Made by a program: the position numbers and the translations under genes. Of a stretch of DNA of 64,000 bases, positions 25,845 through 34,811 are shown piece after piece. Every line of letters begins with the position of its first letter. Positions within the stretch are counted from its first letter, which is position 1. Source of the DNA: Streptomyces sp. HUAS MG91 (lineage in GTDB: Bacteria > Actinomycetota > Actinomycetes > Streptomycetales > Streptomycetaceae). The stretch lies in NCBI RefSeq assembly GCF_040529335.1, contig NZ_CP159535.1, positions 1 to 64,000 on the forward strand, written 5' to 3'. The notes under the pieces are model-generated. The model saw nothing but the letters and a program-made list of their open reading frames with translations, did no database searches and was not told where the DNA came from.

Positions 25845-27433
25845 GCGACTTCGACGCGATCGACTCCCTGCTCGCCTCCGTCGCACCCGAGGCGGACCTG
25901 CCCGAAATCGCCGCCCGGCGCGCCCTGCGCGAGCAGGCAGGACTGTCCAAGGCGCAGGTGGCCAGGGCCCTGGGCGTCAGCCCCTCCACCGTGGGCGGCT
26001 GGGAGACGGGCCGACGGGACCCGTCCGGCGAGGTCCGCACCAAGTACGCCTATCTCCTCGACGGTCTCGCCGCGAAATTCGCTCCGGAACCCGCGGAACC
26101 CGAGCAGGCCGACGACGACCCGCCCGCAGTGGAGGACGCCGACCACGCCGACACCGACGACCACGCCGACACGGTCGACGCCGACGACGTCGAAGTGCTG
26201 GGCGTCCCGGAACCGTGCGTGCTGTGCGGCAACCCGGCCAAGGAGCGGGTGGCGGGCTTTCCGCAGCACCTCGACCCGGCCGACTGCCGTCCCGGGACGC
26301 CCGCGACGCCCGTCGCGGCCGAGGAGGCCGCGCCCGTACGGACCCGGCCGGGGACCCGGCCGGAGCCCGCGCGGCCGTCCGAGAAGGCCCCCCGGGACGC
26401 CCGCACGGCCCGCACGGCCGACCGGCCCAGGACGCCCACCCGCCGCGCCTTCCAGCCCTCCGACGAACCGGCCGACCGCATCGGCCGGGCGGTCCAGGAC
26501 GCCCTCGCCGAGCACCGGGGGGACGTCGAGGCGGCGACGGCCGCGCTGGTGAAGAAGGCGATCCCCGACGCGATGGCCCTCCTGGACGCCACCCGCATCG
26601 GCGGCCGCTACGAGGTGATCGCGCATCCCTGGATGCCCGACATCCTCAAGAAGCAGTCCTCCCACGGCGCCGACCGGATCTGGGAGGCCCGCCCCAAGTG
26701 GACCCGGACCGAACTGCCGCCCGGCGAGCACGAGGTGACCGCCCTCGACATCAACGGCGCCTACCTGTCCGCCCTCAAGACGCATCTGCCGCTGGGACAG
26801 CTGGAGCACTCCTCGGGCGGCGTCGGCCACGACCGCCGCCGGGCCGGCGTCCACCTGATCACCCCGCCGCACTGGGACCACGAGGACGTCCTGCCCAACC
26901 CCGTCGGGCAGCGCGACGAGCCGGGACCGCTCTGGGTCACCGAGCCCACCCTGCGCCTGCTGCAGCGCCTGTCGGGACCGAAGTACGGGCTGTGCGAGCC
27001 GCCCGAGATCCACGAGTCGTACACCTCGGGCGCGACCGAGGGCCTCCTGGAGAAGTTCCGCGTCGCCCTCAAGGACGCCCGCGACACGGCGATCGCCGAC
27101 GACGACGAGGTGACCCTGGAGTACGTGAAGGCCATGTACTCCAAGTTCGTCTCCACGATGGGGGAGTCGAACTACAACCGGGAGCTGTACCGCCCCGACT
27201 GGATGCACCTGATCCGCTCGCAGGCCTTCGCCAACCTCTGGATGAAGGCCCTCAAGGCCCACGACGAGGGCCTCACCGTCGTCCGCGCCATGGGCACCGA
27301 CGAACTCCACCTGATCGGCGACTGGCGCCGCGTCTTCCCCGAGGGCCGCGGCGTCGCCGAGGTCAAGGTGAAGGACGTCTACACGGCGGGCACCGCGGAC
27401 GGCCAGCACACCCACCCCGGAGAGGGAGAGTAA
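25841..27433 (+). CDS. tap: Telomere-associated protein Tap
   Basis: A 530-residue protein with an N-terminal XRE-type helix-turn-helix (LSKAQVARALGVSPSTVGGW, residues 35-54), an acidic disordered linker, a Cys pair (CVLCG, 126-130) and a large C-terminal domain. In Streptomyces linear replicons Tap binds the single-stranded telomere overhang and recruits the terminal protein Tpg for end patching. The C-terminal domain looks like a family-B DNA-polymerase palm: ALDINGAYLSAL (motif A, D303), KAMYSKFVSTMGES (motif B-like) and AMGTDELHLIG (motif C, D487). It is immediately followed by tpg. Shorter than some chromosomal Tap proteins as I remember them. Confidence 0.82.
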   Translation: MSDFDAIDSLLASVAPEADLPEIAARRALREQAGLSKAQVARALGVSPSTVGGWETGRRDPSGEVRTKYAYLLDGLAAKFAPEPAEPEQADDDPPAVEDADHADTDDHADTVDADDVEVLGVPEPCVLCGNPAKERVAGFPQHLDPADCRPGTPATPVAAEEAAPVRTRPGTRPEPARPSEKAPRDARTARTADRPRTPTRRAFQPSDEPADRIGRAVQDALAEHRGDVEAATAALVKKAIPDAMALLDATRIGGRYEVIAHPWMPDILKKQSSHGADRIWEARPKWTRTELPPGEHEVTALDINGAYLSALKTHLPLGQLEHSSGGVGHDRRRAGVHLITPPHWDHEDVLPNPVGQRDEPGPLWVTEPTLRLLQRLSGPKYGLCEPPEIHESYTSGATEGLLEKFRVALKDARDTAIADDDEVTLEYVKAMYSKFVSTMGESNYNRELYRPDWMHLIRSQAFANLWMKALKAHDEGLTVVRAMGTDELHLIGDWRRVFPEGRGVAEVKVKDVYTAGTADGQHTHPGEGE

Positions 27434-28009
27434 GTGCCCGACAGGAACCTCGAGTTCGGCAAGTTCGGTGCCCGCGGCATCAAGGGGTACGAGGCCGCCG
27501 CCCGCCAGCTCGACGCACTGGCCGGCTTCATCGCCACCCCGGTCACCCAGCGCCGCGGCATGCTGGCCCGCCTGAACTACCTCACCCGCTCCGAGCGGGC
27601 GAGGGCCGCGGCCAGGGCGGCCGGCCTCACCGTCACCGACCGGACCCTCAAGCGCTGGGCCGACGGCAGGGCGACCCCGTCGAAGAAGAGCCTGGCCCAG
27701 CTGGAGACCGCCTACCGTCAGGTGCGCCGCCAGAACGTCACCCGGCACCTCCTGCAACGCCTCAACCGGGACGGCCGCGGTACCCGCGTCGAGTTCCACC
27801 CGCTCAACCAGTCCGGCGTCCCGCGCCCCCGCCAGCGGGACGTGTCCTTCCGCAGCCTGAACGTGCGCCAGTGGGACCGCATGGTCCAGGCGTGGGCGGC
27901 CGGCGACGAGGAGGCCATGGACGCGGCCTGGTTCGACGGCATCACCGCCGACCTGGGCTCCGACTACGGCTCCTACGAGTACGTCATGAACATCGGCTTC
28001 GCCGCCTGA
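27434..28009 (+). CDS. tpg: Telomere terminal protein Tpg
   Basis: A 191-residue basic protein starting at GTG, directly abutting the tap stop. It matches Tpg proteins, which are covalently attached to the 5' ends of linear Streptomyces replicons and prime end synthesis. Recognisable segments are YLTRSERARAAARAAGLTVT, a helix-turn-helix (DRTLKRWADGRATPSKKSL), RGTRVEFHPLNQSGVPRPRQ, and an acidic C terminus ending YGSYEYVMNIGFAA. The tap-tpg pair is the strongest sign that this DNA belongs to a linear replicon. Confidence 0.9.
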   Translation: MPDRNLEFGKFGARGIKGYEAAARQLDALAGFIATPVTQRRGMLARLNYLTRSERARAAARAAGLTVTDRTLKRWADGRATPSKKSLAQLETAYRQVRRQNVTRHLLQRLNRDGRGTRVEFHPLNQSGVPRPRQRDVSFRSLNVRQWDRMVQAWAAGDEEAMDAAWFDGITADLGSDYGSYEYVMNIGFAA

Positions 28010-28148
28010 CGGGCACGGCCGCCGCGGCACCGGCCGCGTCGACTCCCGCTCCAGCTCTCGACGAGCGGCATGCCCCACGCTTGCGTCCACGCCCCCGGCG
28101 CACGGCAGCAGCACGCGTGGCGGGAGTCCGACGGACGAGGGGAACGCG

Positions 28149-29465
28149 ATGCCGCAGAGGCCGGACGCCACGGCGACCGACATCCAGGACGTGGTGCGCA
28201 CGTCGTACCGGACACGGCGGCCGCGCGTGCTGCTGGTCACCGGCGGCCCGGGCTGCGGCAGAACGACCCTGCTCGACCTCCTGGCACGACGGACCGACGC
28301 CGCGGGCGGACATGTGCTCCGGGCCGCCGCGCGACCGCACGCGAGACCCTGGCAGGTCCTGCGTGAACTGACCCGGGGCCGGGCGGAGTTCGCCCGCAGC
28401 CTCGCGCTCGCCGAGGACCGCGCCTGGCACCCGGACACCGCTGCCGCCGCGTTCCGCGCCGACCTGGACACGCTCGCGGGAAGCGGCCCGGTCCTGCTGT
28501 GCGTCGACGACGTCCGGCGGGCGGACCCGCAGTCCCTCGCCCAGCTGCGCGCCCTCGCCCGGCGCATGCCCGCGGGACCCGTCGTGCTGGTGGCCACCGC
28601 GGCCGGGCACGACACCCGTTGGGAGGACCTGTTCACGCTGCCGGTCCTGCGCCGCCCGTACGTGGAATGCGCGCGCCTGGCCCTGCTGACCACCGCGGAC
28701 GTGGAACGGATCCTGCGCGAGGAACGGCACGTCGACGGGCCGGACGTTCCCCGGGCCGCCGCCCGCCTGCACCGGCTCAGCGGCGGCAACCCCGGGCTGC
28801 TGCGGGCGCTTCTCGCGGAGAACGCCGCGTTCCAGCACCCTTCCTGCGACGGCCCGTTCGCTCGCGCCGTCGGCGACTGCCTGCACGACAGCGGTCCCGA
28901 GGCGGTAGCGGTCGCCCGCGCCCTCGCCGTCCTCGGCGACCGGCCGCTCAACGCCTCCCTCCTGGAGGCCATGGTGGACGGCGCGGCGCCCGCGGCGCTG
29001 GCCGGCCTCGCCGCGCTGCGCGGCAGCGGACTCCTCGACGGTCTGGGCCGCAGAGAGCCCGCCGTGCGCGCGGCGGCCCTCGCCGGTCACGACCTGAGGT
29101 CACGGACGCGGCAGTGGTGGCGGGCCGCACACGCGCTGCGCGCCGTGCGCGCCACCCCGTCCGAGGTCGCCGCCCCGCTGCTCGCACTGATGGCGGACGA
29201 TCCCGGCGCACGCCCGCGGGACCGGGACCTGGAACTGATGGCGTGTGTCGCGCGGGATCTGTTCGAGCAGGCGCACGGGCTGCGGGAGGGCGGGGACGGC
29301 GCCCGCGGCATCACGCTTCACCAGGCGGCCCGGCGGCTGGCACAGTGCGCGGGAGCCGCGGCGGCCCGGGAGCCCAGGACGCCGCGGGAGCCGAAGGCGC
29401 TGCGCGGCCAGGGATCGGGGACGCCGGGCATCGCACACGCCCGCGCCGTCGAACTGGCCGGTTGA
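28149..29465 (+). CDS. LAL-type ATPase lacking a LuxR DNA-binding domain
   Basis: A 438-residue protein resembling the N-terminal ATPase half of large LuxR (LAL/MalT-like STAND) regulators. Walker A is GGPGCGRTT near residue 32, with the usual Lys replaced by Arg. Walker B is PVLLCVDDVRRADP near 117, followed by LHRLSGGNPGLLRAL (sensor). Full LAL proteins are 900-1000 residues and end in a helix-turn-helix; this one stops after the first helical repeats. It may be a truncated regulator or a stand-alone signalling ATPase. It sits at the border between the telomere operon and the biosynthetic genes. Confidence 0.68.
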   Translation: MPQRPDATATDIQDVVRTSYRTRRPRVLLVTGGPGCGRTTLLDLLARRTDAAGGHVLRAAARPHARPWQVLRELTRGRAEFARSLALAEDRAWHPDTAAAAFRADLDTLAGSGPVLLCVDDVRRADPQSLAQLRALARRMPAGPVVLVATAAGHDTRWEDLFTLPVLRRPYVECARLALLTTADVERILREERHVDGPDVPRAAARLHRLSGGNPGLLRALLAENAAFQHPSCDGPFARAVGDCLHDSGPEAVAVARALAVLGDRPLNASLLEAMVDGAAPAALAGLAALRGSGLLDGLGRREPAVRAAALAGHDLRSRTRQWWRAAHALRAVRATPSEVAAPLLALMADDPGARPRDRDLELMACVARDLFEQAHGLREGGDGARGITLHQAARRLAQCAGAAAAREPRTPREPKALRGQGSGTPGIAHARAVELAG

Positions 29466-29503
29466 GCACACACCGGCCCGAGCCCCGGGCCGGCCCGAAA
29501 GGG

Positions 29504-30184
29504 TCAGGCGGAGTCCTGCTGCGGCTCCTCGTACGCGTCGGTGATCTTCGACTCGACCTCTGCGAACACCGTCGCGCCCCGGTCGACGGAGAGGTCGATC
29601 GTCGTGAGCACGGACGACAGCACGACATTGGGCAGGAAGTGGCGCAGCAGTACCGACGTCCGGTGGTCGAGGTCCGCGTAGCTGCTGACGGCCTGGGACA
29701 TCGAGTGCACGCCCGCGTACGCACCGACCAGGAGCTCGGCCGTCTCCGCCGGCACGACGTGCGGCAGCAACTCACCCTGTGTCTTGGCCGCTTCCAGCAG
29801 ATCGGTCGTCCCGACGCTCCAGTCCTTGAAGAAGGCTCCGCGGTTGAGCTCGGTCGCCTGCTGGTCCATGGCGAGCCGGACGCCCGCTCGTACCAGCGGG
29901 TCGTGCTGGAGCCGGTAGGTCTGCAGCAGCACCGTGTCGGCGAGTTCCTGCATCCTGCACGCGCGCTGGGGAACGGAGCCCATGCGGCGGCCCTGGGCGT
30001 CCATCACGCCGTACGCCAGCTCCGCCTTCGACTGGAAGTGGAAGTACAGCGCGCCCTTCGTCACCCCTGCGGTGCGCAGGATGTCGGTGATCGTGGCGGC
30101 CTGGTACCCGCGCTCCTCGAACACTGTCGCGGCGGCGGACAGGATGTTCCGTCGCGTGCGGACGGCGCGGTCCTGCTTGGCCAT
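29504..30184 (-). CDS. Gamma-butyrolactone-receptor-like TetR regulator
   Basis: A 226-residue ScbR/ArpA-type repressor. The DNA-binding segment (AKQDRAVRTRRNILSAAATV and TKGALYFHFQSKAELAYGV) and helical ligand domain are typical. The ATG at 30184 (MAKQDR) is preferred over an in-frame ATG at 30241, because an ARE-like operator lies between them. It is divergent from the SARP gene at 30568 across a 383-bp, relatively AT-rich region holding two ARE-like sites. The usual circuit is that the receptor represses itself and the SARP until a butyrolactone accumulates. Confidence 0.83.
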   Translation of the reverse strand: MAKQDRAVRTRRNILSAAATVFEERGYQAATITDILRTAGVTKGALYFHFQSKAELAYGVMDAQGRRMGSVPQRACRMQELADTVLLQTYRLQHDPLVRAGVRLAMDQQATELNRGAFFKDWSVGTTDLLEAAKTQGELLPHVVPAETAELLVGAYAGVHSMSQAVSSYADLDHRTSVLLRHFLPNVVLSSVLTTIDLSVDRGATVFAEVESKITDAYEEPQQDSA

Positions 30185-30228
30185 GTGATCCCCCACCTTC
30201 AGATCGAGTGCCGGGGAGGTCCCGTCGA

Positions 30229-30251
30229 AAAAAACCGTCAAGTTCGTATCT
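30229..30251. promoter_or_regulatory. ARE-like operator upstream of tetR 2
   Basis: AAAACCGTCAAGTTCGTAT (read the other way, ATACGAACTTGACGGTTTT) has the ATACGAAC...GGTTT form of butyrolactone-receptor operators. It lies about 45 bp upstream of the receptor start, so it is a candidate autoregulatory site. Confidence 0.55.
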
Positions 30252-30365
30252 TAGCTGCTTCGTCGACGGCTCAGCAGTCATGAGAGAGATCTCGTTGTCA
30301 TGGTTCTCCTCTCAAGGCGGCCCGCCGGGGCGGAGATTGAGGCCCCGGACCGTTAAAAGTCCGTA

Positions 30366-30389
30366 AAAACGGCCCGGATGGTTTGTTTT
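30366..30389. promoter_or_regulatory. ARE-like operator in front of SARP 1
   Basis: AAAACGGCCCGGATGGTTTG has partially symmetric arms (AAAC...GTTT) around CCCGG. It lies about 180 bp upstream of the SARP start within the receptor-SARP intergenic region. Weaker than the other ARE candidates. Confidence 0.42.
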
Positions 30390-30567
30390 GTGATCACGAA
30401 ATTGCGCACGCCCCATCTCTCTGAGCTGCAACTCTGCAGTTTTGAGGCGTTTGCGGCTTCTGGAGGTGAGTGCTCATCTCCGTTGACAAACCGTCCGGCC
30501 TGTTTTTTACTTTCGCCCAAGAAGAAAAGCGCTCCGGCTGGGAGCAGCAGGCGAACGGGGAGACCTC

Positions 30568-31413
30568 GTGGACATCGACGTACTCGGCACACTCGCCGTA
30601 CGGGAGCATGGCGTCTCGGTCACCCCGAGCGCGCCCAAACCCCGCCAGGTACTCGCTCTGCTCGCGTTGAACGTCAACCAGGTGGTTCCGGTCAGCGTGC
30701 TGACGGAGGAACTCTGGGGCGTGCAGCCGCCGCGCAGTGCCCGCCCCACCCTGCAGACCTACGTCCTGCAACTGCGCGAGCTCATCGGCGCCGCCCTGGC
30801 ATGCTCCGGCGACAGCGAGCAGCGCAGTGCCAAGGACGTCCTGATGACCGTCCCCGGCGGCTACCTCCTCAGGAGCGTCGAAGGCACCAGCGACGTCAAG
30901 GAGTTCGAGCGGCTCGCCGGGGCCGGCTACCGCGCCATGGACGGCGAGGACTACCCGGAAGCCGCCCGTCGGCTGCGCGACGCCCTCGCCCTGTGGACCG
31001 GATCGGCGCTGGCCGACATCCAGGCGGGCGTCCATCTGGAGCCTCAGATCAAAAGACTCGAGGAGAGCCGGCTGTGCGCGCTCGACCAGCGCATCGAGGC
31101 CGACCTCCGGCTCGGCCGGCACCGCGGGCTGCTCGCCGAACTGACCGTGCTCGTCAGCCGGTACCCCACCCACGAGAACCTCTGCGGCCAGTACATGCTG
31201 GCCCTGCACCGCTCCGGTCGCCGCGGCGAAGCCCTCAGCGCCTACCAGCGGCTGCGCACGACCCTGGTGCGCACCCTGGGCCTCGAACCGTCGGCACCTC
31301 TCGTCAAACTGCAGCGCGCCATCCTGGTCTCCGGCCCGGAGACCGCCGCCGCACCCGGCACCCTCGCCGAGCGCGCCGGGACGGTCGCCGCCGGACTCAC
31401 CCGGGCGGGCTGA
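30568..31413 (+). CDS. SARP-family pathway activator 1
   Basis: A 281-residue Streptomyces antibiotic regulatory protein. The OmpR-like winged helix is at residues 1-95 (APKPRQVLALLALNVNQVVP, SARPTLQTYVLQLRELIG). The bacterial transcriptional activation domain follows at 100-255 (SALADIQAGVHLEPQIKRLE, CGQYMLALHRSGRRGEALSA). It starts at GTG 30568. SARPs bind direct repeats of a heptamer with 11-bp period overlapping the -35 region. Such a repeat stands in front of the aromatase operon that begins 133 bp downstream. Probably controlled by the divergent butyrolactone receptor. Confidence 0.88.
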   Translation: MDIDVLGTLAVREHGVSVTPSAPKPRQVLALLALNVNQVVPVSVLTEELWGVQPPRSARPTLQTYVLQLRELIGAALACSGDSEQRSAKDVLMTVPGGYLLRSVEGTSDVKEFERLAGAGYRAMDGEDYPEAARRLRDALALWTGSALADIQAGVHLEPQIKRLEESRLCALDQRIEADLRLGRHRGLLAELTVLVSRYPTHENLCGQYMLALHRSGRRGEALSAYQRLRTTLVRTLGLEPSAPLVKLQRAILVSGPETAAAPGTLAERAGTVAAGLTRAG

Positions 31414-31464
31414 GGGGCCACGACGCGGCCGCGGCCGGACTCGCCCGGGCGGTTCTTCCGCCGG

Positions 31465-31482
31465 GACTCCAAGGGCGCTCCA
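31465..31482 (+). promoter_or_regulatory. SARP binding site before the aromatase operon
   Basis: GACTCCA-AGGG-CGCTCCA: two similar heptamers with 4-bp spacer (11-bp period). A -10-like CAGCAT follows at about 31494-31499. This is the standard SARP-dependent promoter layout; it starts 82 bp before the aromatase ATG. Confidence 0.6.
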
Positions 31483-31546
31483 GACGAGCCGCCCAGCATG
31501 CACAGCACCTGTGCGCATCAGCCGCGCACTTCGGAGGAGGGGCCTC

Positions 31547-32485
31547 ATGTCGCAGCGGTGCGGGCGCTCCGCCCGGCACACCGTGTCCGTGGCCGCTCCC
31601 GCGTCGGTCGTCTACGGCCTGCTCGCCGACGCGCCCCGCTGGCCGCTGTTCCTGCCGTCCTGCGTCCACGCCGAACGCCTGGACGCGGACGCCCGCACGG
31701 ACCGGCTGACGGTGTGGACCGCCGCGGACGGCCACGTGCGCCGCGCACAGGTGCGGCGCACCCTGCGGCCCGCCGAGCGCACGGTCGACTTCGAGGAGAC
31801 CACCGCGGGACCGGCCGCCGGACCGGGCCCCGGGACGGTGGGCACCTGGAGCGTCGAACCCGAACACCCGCGGGGCGACGGGCGGTCGGCACTCACCCTG
31901 CACTGCGCATGGCCGTGCCCGGCGCCCGACGAGGACCCGCTCGCCCCGGCACGCCTGGTGCGCCGCCGGCTCGCCCAGGTCCGCGACGCGGCCGAACGGT
32001 GGGACACGCTCGACGAGTCGCTGCTGTCCTTCACGAACAGCACCCGCGTCGAAGGCCCGCCCGAACTCGTCTACGACCTCCTGTACCGCGCCGAGGACTG
32101 GGCCGACCTCCTCCCGCACGTCGACGGGGCCCGGGTCCGCGAGGAGCGGCCGGGAGTCCAGCACGTCGCCCTCGACCTCGGCGACCCGCTCACCGGAGAG
32201 CCGGCCACCGCCACGTCCGTACGCCTGTGCTTCCCGCACGCCGGCCGCATCGTCCACAAGGCGAGCGCCGGCCGGGGACCGATCGCCGCGCACAGCGGCG
32301 AGTGGTCCCTCGAACCCGACGCCTCCGGGCTCACCGTGACCAGCACCCACCACGTGCTGCTGCGGCCCGCGGCCGACGCGAGCGCGGCCCGCCTGCGCGT
32401 GCGGGAGTGGCTCACCGGCACCGACCGGGAAACGCTCGACCTGATCAAGTGGCACGCGGAAAGTCCCGTACCGCGACTGAGATGA
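31547..32485 (+). CDS. Didomain aromatase/cyclase (SRPBCC)
   Basis: A 312-residue protein of two tandem SRPBCC domains, the form of bacterial aromatic-polyketide aromatase/cyclases that fold and dehydrate the first ring of an ACP-bound poly-beta-ketone. Each half has the family pattern: SVAAPASVVYGLLADAPRWP near residue 13, and VEGPPELVYDLLYRAEDWAD near 167. The closing motifs are typical (VREWLTGTDRETLDLIKWHA). The ATG at 31547 has a GGAGGAGG ribosome binding site. No KS-alpha/KS-beta pair is present in the window, so its substrate is unclear. It begins an operon running to the second PPTase. Confidence 0.8.
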   Translation: MSQRCGRSARHTVSVAAPASVVYGLLADAPRWPLFLPSCVHAERLDADARTDRLTVWTAADGHVRRAQVRRTLRPAERTVDFEETTAGPAAGPGPGTVGTWSVEPEHPRGDGRSALTLHCAWPCPAPDEDPLAPARLVRRRLAQVRDAAERWDTLDESLLSFTNSTRVEGPPELVYDLLYRAEDWADLLPHVDGARVREERPGVQHVALDLGDPLTGEPATATSVRLCFPHAGRIVHKASAGRGPIAAHSGEWSLEPDASGLTVTSTHHVLLRPAADASAARLRVREWLTGTDRETLDLIKWHAESPVPRLR

Positions 32486-32514
32486 CATCCACCGAGGACG
32501 AGGGGAGGCCGACG

Positions 32515-33810
32515 ATGGTCCGTACGCCGTCGCCCCGGGCCACCGGACGGCAGCCGCGGGACGCGGCGCCGCACGCGCCGCGCCTCGAGGCGCTGCTCGG
32601 CGACCCCGACGACCCGGCCAACCCCTACGGCCGCGCCGCGCTCGCCTCGGCGCGGCGCGAGCAGAATCCTTTGGCCCACGACGACGTCCTGGCCCGGGCG
32701 GTGCCCTGGAGCGACGGCCCGCGCGCCGACGCCGACCGGCTCGTCCGCGTCCTGCGCCCCCTGCTGCGCCGCGACCTCGGCCTCGGTCACGCCTGGGCGA
32801 CCCGGCTGCTGGGCGGCGCCCGGCCCCGCCCGGACGACGGCACCGGCGCGCTGCTCGGGCCCGCGGCGCTGGTCGCGGCGACCGGCGGGGTGCTGTACAC
32901 CACGGTCCGTCTGGTCGACGTCCTCGCGCCCCACGAACCGGCCGCGCGCCAGTGGCAGTCGGCCCTCGCCGCCGTCTTCGCCGACCTGCTGGCCTGCGAG
33001 TGCCTGACCGCGGTCGCCCTGCGCGGCACGCACCCCGACGACCGCGCGGACGCGCTGCCCGTCGCCGTGGCCGGATACCTCGTCCCCCATCTCGTCGGCG
33101 ATCTGCTGGACGACCTCGAACTGGTGCTGCACGAGACCGGGTTCGGCCCCGACAGCACCGAACGCCGGGCCCTGGCGGCGCTCCAGGCGCACCGGCCCGC
33201 GGCGGGTGTCGACTGGACCGCCGCGGCGGCACACCAGGCCCGGCTGGTGCGCCTGATGCCCGAGACCGCGCCCGCCGCCCCGGACGAGGCCGGGATCGCC
33301 GGGCTGTTCCGGCTGGACCGTCCCGCACCGGACACCGGCGCCCGTACCACCGGCGCCCGCTGGGCCCGCGCCCTCACGTCCGCCCTGACCGGCACGGCCG
33401 GCACGGACGCTCATCGCGCGGCCGTCGAGGGGGACGACCCGGCGCGGGCCGCGCTCGCGCGCACCGTGCGCCGCCTGGCCGTGGAGCAGCGCGCGGTGCA
33501 CCGCGCCTGCGCGACCGCCGAACTCGCGGGCCCGGCGCACCCGGCGGCCCGCGCCCTGGCCGACCGCTCCGCCACCGTCCTGCTCGCCGGGGCCGCCCTG
33601 GGAGTGGCGCGGGCCGCCGCGCGGGCCGGTGACCCCTTCCTCGGCCGCCCCGACTGGATCCTGCTCGCGCTGGAACGCGTCGCGCACCGCCTGGGCATCC
33701 CCCTGCCCGGCCACCCGGCCACGCCGCGCACCCGCGTCTGGACGGAACTGGCCGAGCGGACCCGGCGGGGCGTCGACTGCGACGCCCGCGCCACGAAGCT
33801 GCTGTGGTGA
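32515..33810 (+). CDS. Acyl-CoA-dehydrogenase-like protein
   Basis: A 431-residue protein that resembles the acyl-CoA-dehydrogenase-like oxidoreductases of some polyketide and lipopeptide clusters (LLGDPDDPANPYGRAALASA at the start, TGGVLYTTVRLVDVLAPHEP in the middle, long C-terminal helices ending TRVWTELAERTRRGVDC). The expected FAD-contacting middle domain is poorly preserved, and I cannot find the catalytic Glu, so activity is uncertain. I choose the ATG at 32515 because of a GAGGGGAGG ribosome binding site. An ATG at 32482 overlapping the aromatase stop would add 11 residues. Confidence 0.55.
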   Translation: MVRTPSPRATGRQPRDAAPHAPRLEALLGDPDDPANPYGRAALASARREQNPLAHDDVLARAVPWSDGPRADADRLVRVLRPLLRRDLGLGHAWATRLLGGARPRPDDGTGALLGPAALVAATGGVLYTTVRLVDVLAPHEPAARQWQSALAAVFADLLACECLTAVALRGTHPDDRADALPVAVAGYLVPHLVGDLLDDLELVLHETGFGPDSTERRALAALQAHRPAAGVDWTAAAAHQARLVRLMPETAPAAPDEAGIAGLFRLDRPAPDTGARTTGARWARALTSALTGTAGTDAHRAAVEGDDPARAALARTVRRLAVEQRAVHRACATAELAGPAHPAARALADRSATVLLAGAALGVARAAARAGDPFLGRPDWILLALERVAHRLGIPLPGHPATPRTRVWTELAERTRRGVDCDARATKLLW

Positions 33811-33835
33811 GGCACGAGTGAACCGGGAGACAGAG

Positions 33836-34678
33836 ATGACCGCGCACCCGCTCGTGGCGCCGCCCGTGCACCTGCCGGGCCCCGACGCCCCCTGGGACGA
33901 CGTGCACGAACGGGCCCGCGCCACCGGCCGGGTCGTGGTGCACACCACCTGGGGCGAGTGGCTGTACGCCGCCCTCCTCGACCCGGAGCTGCGCGGACTG
34001 CTCGGGCGCGACTGGCCGCGGTACCGGCAGACGCCCGCCGCGGCGGACCGGTTCACCTTCGCCGTGTCGCGCATGGTCATCAAGTACACGGCCGCCGCCG
34101 TCCTGGAGGCCGCCCCGGCCGACCTCGACATCGCCTACCAGCCCGGCGGCCGGCCCGTGCTGCGCGGGTTCGGCGAGGAACTCCATCTGAGCCTCGCCCA
34201 CACCGAGGAACTCGTCGTCGTCGCCGTCAGCGGCAGCGGGCCCGTCGGCGTCGACACCGAATCCGTCGACCGGGAGGCCTCCTACGCCCTGCTGCGGGCC
34301 CAGGTGTGCACGCCCGAGGAGGCCAAGGAACTCGACGCGCTGCCCGAGGACGAACGCCGGCTGCGTTTCCTGCGGCTGTGGACGCTCAAGGAGGCGTACA
34401 CCAAGGCGCTCGGACACGGTATGCGGCGCCGCTTCAACGCCGTGGGCTTCACCTGGGACGCCGAGGGCCGCGCCGTACTCGCCGAGCCCTCCGCCGCCGC
34501 ACCCGGCTGGTCCTTCGCCACCCACCTGGTCGGCGACCGCTACCTGGTCAGCGAGGCGCACCGCGACGGCCCGCTGGAGATCCGCTCTCGGCACACTCCG
34601 GGCGAACAGGTGGGACCGGCCGTCCCGCCCGCGCCGACCGTAGAGTCCGCGGGGCCGGGACACCCCGCCGGACGATGA
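33836..34678 (+). CDS. Sfp-type 4'-phosphopantetheinyl transferase 1
   Basis: A 280-residue enzyme that loads the phosphopantetheine arm from CoA onto the conserved serine of carrier proteins. The Mg-binding and CoA motifs are clear: HLSLAHTEELVVVAVSGSGP, then GVDTESVD, then LWTLKEAYTKALGHGM. Substrates nearby are the tandem ACPs and the NRPS carrier domain. The ATG at 33836 follows the previous stop by 25 bp. A second transferase at 39537 is only distantly similar, so the two may serve different carriers. Confidence 0.88.
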   Translation: MTAHPLVAPPVHLPGPDAPWDDVHERARATGRVVVHTTWGEWLYAALLDPELRGLLGRDWPRYRQTPAAADRFTFAVSRMVIKYTAAAVLEAAPADLDIAYQPGGRPVLRGFGEELHLSLAHTEELVVVAVSGSGPVGVDTESVDREASYALLRAQVCTPEEAKELDALPEDERRLRFLRLWTLKEAYTKALGHGMRRRFNAVGFTWDAEGRAVLAEPSAAAPGWSFATHLVGDRYLVSEAHRDGPLEIRSRHTPGEQVGPAVPPAPTVESAGPGHPAGR

Positions 34679-34811
34679 GGCCCCGCCGGAGCACACGCCC
34701 CTCGTCCCCGCACGGCGCGGCGGACCGCGCCCACCGACGACGCGAACAGGAGGGCAGGGAGCGGGGCCACCGCGCGGCCGTGCCCGTGGCGCCCGCAGCC
34801 CGGAGCAGCGC

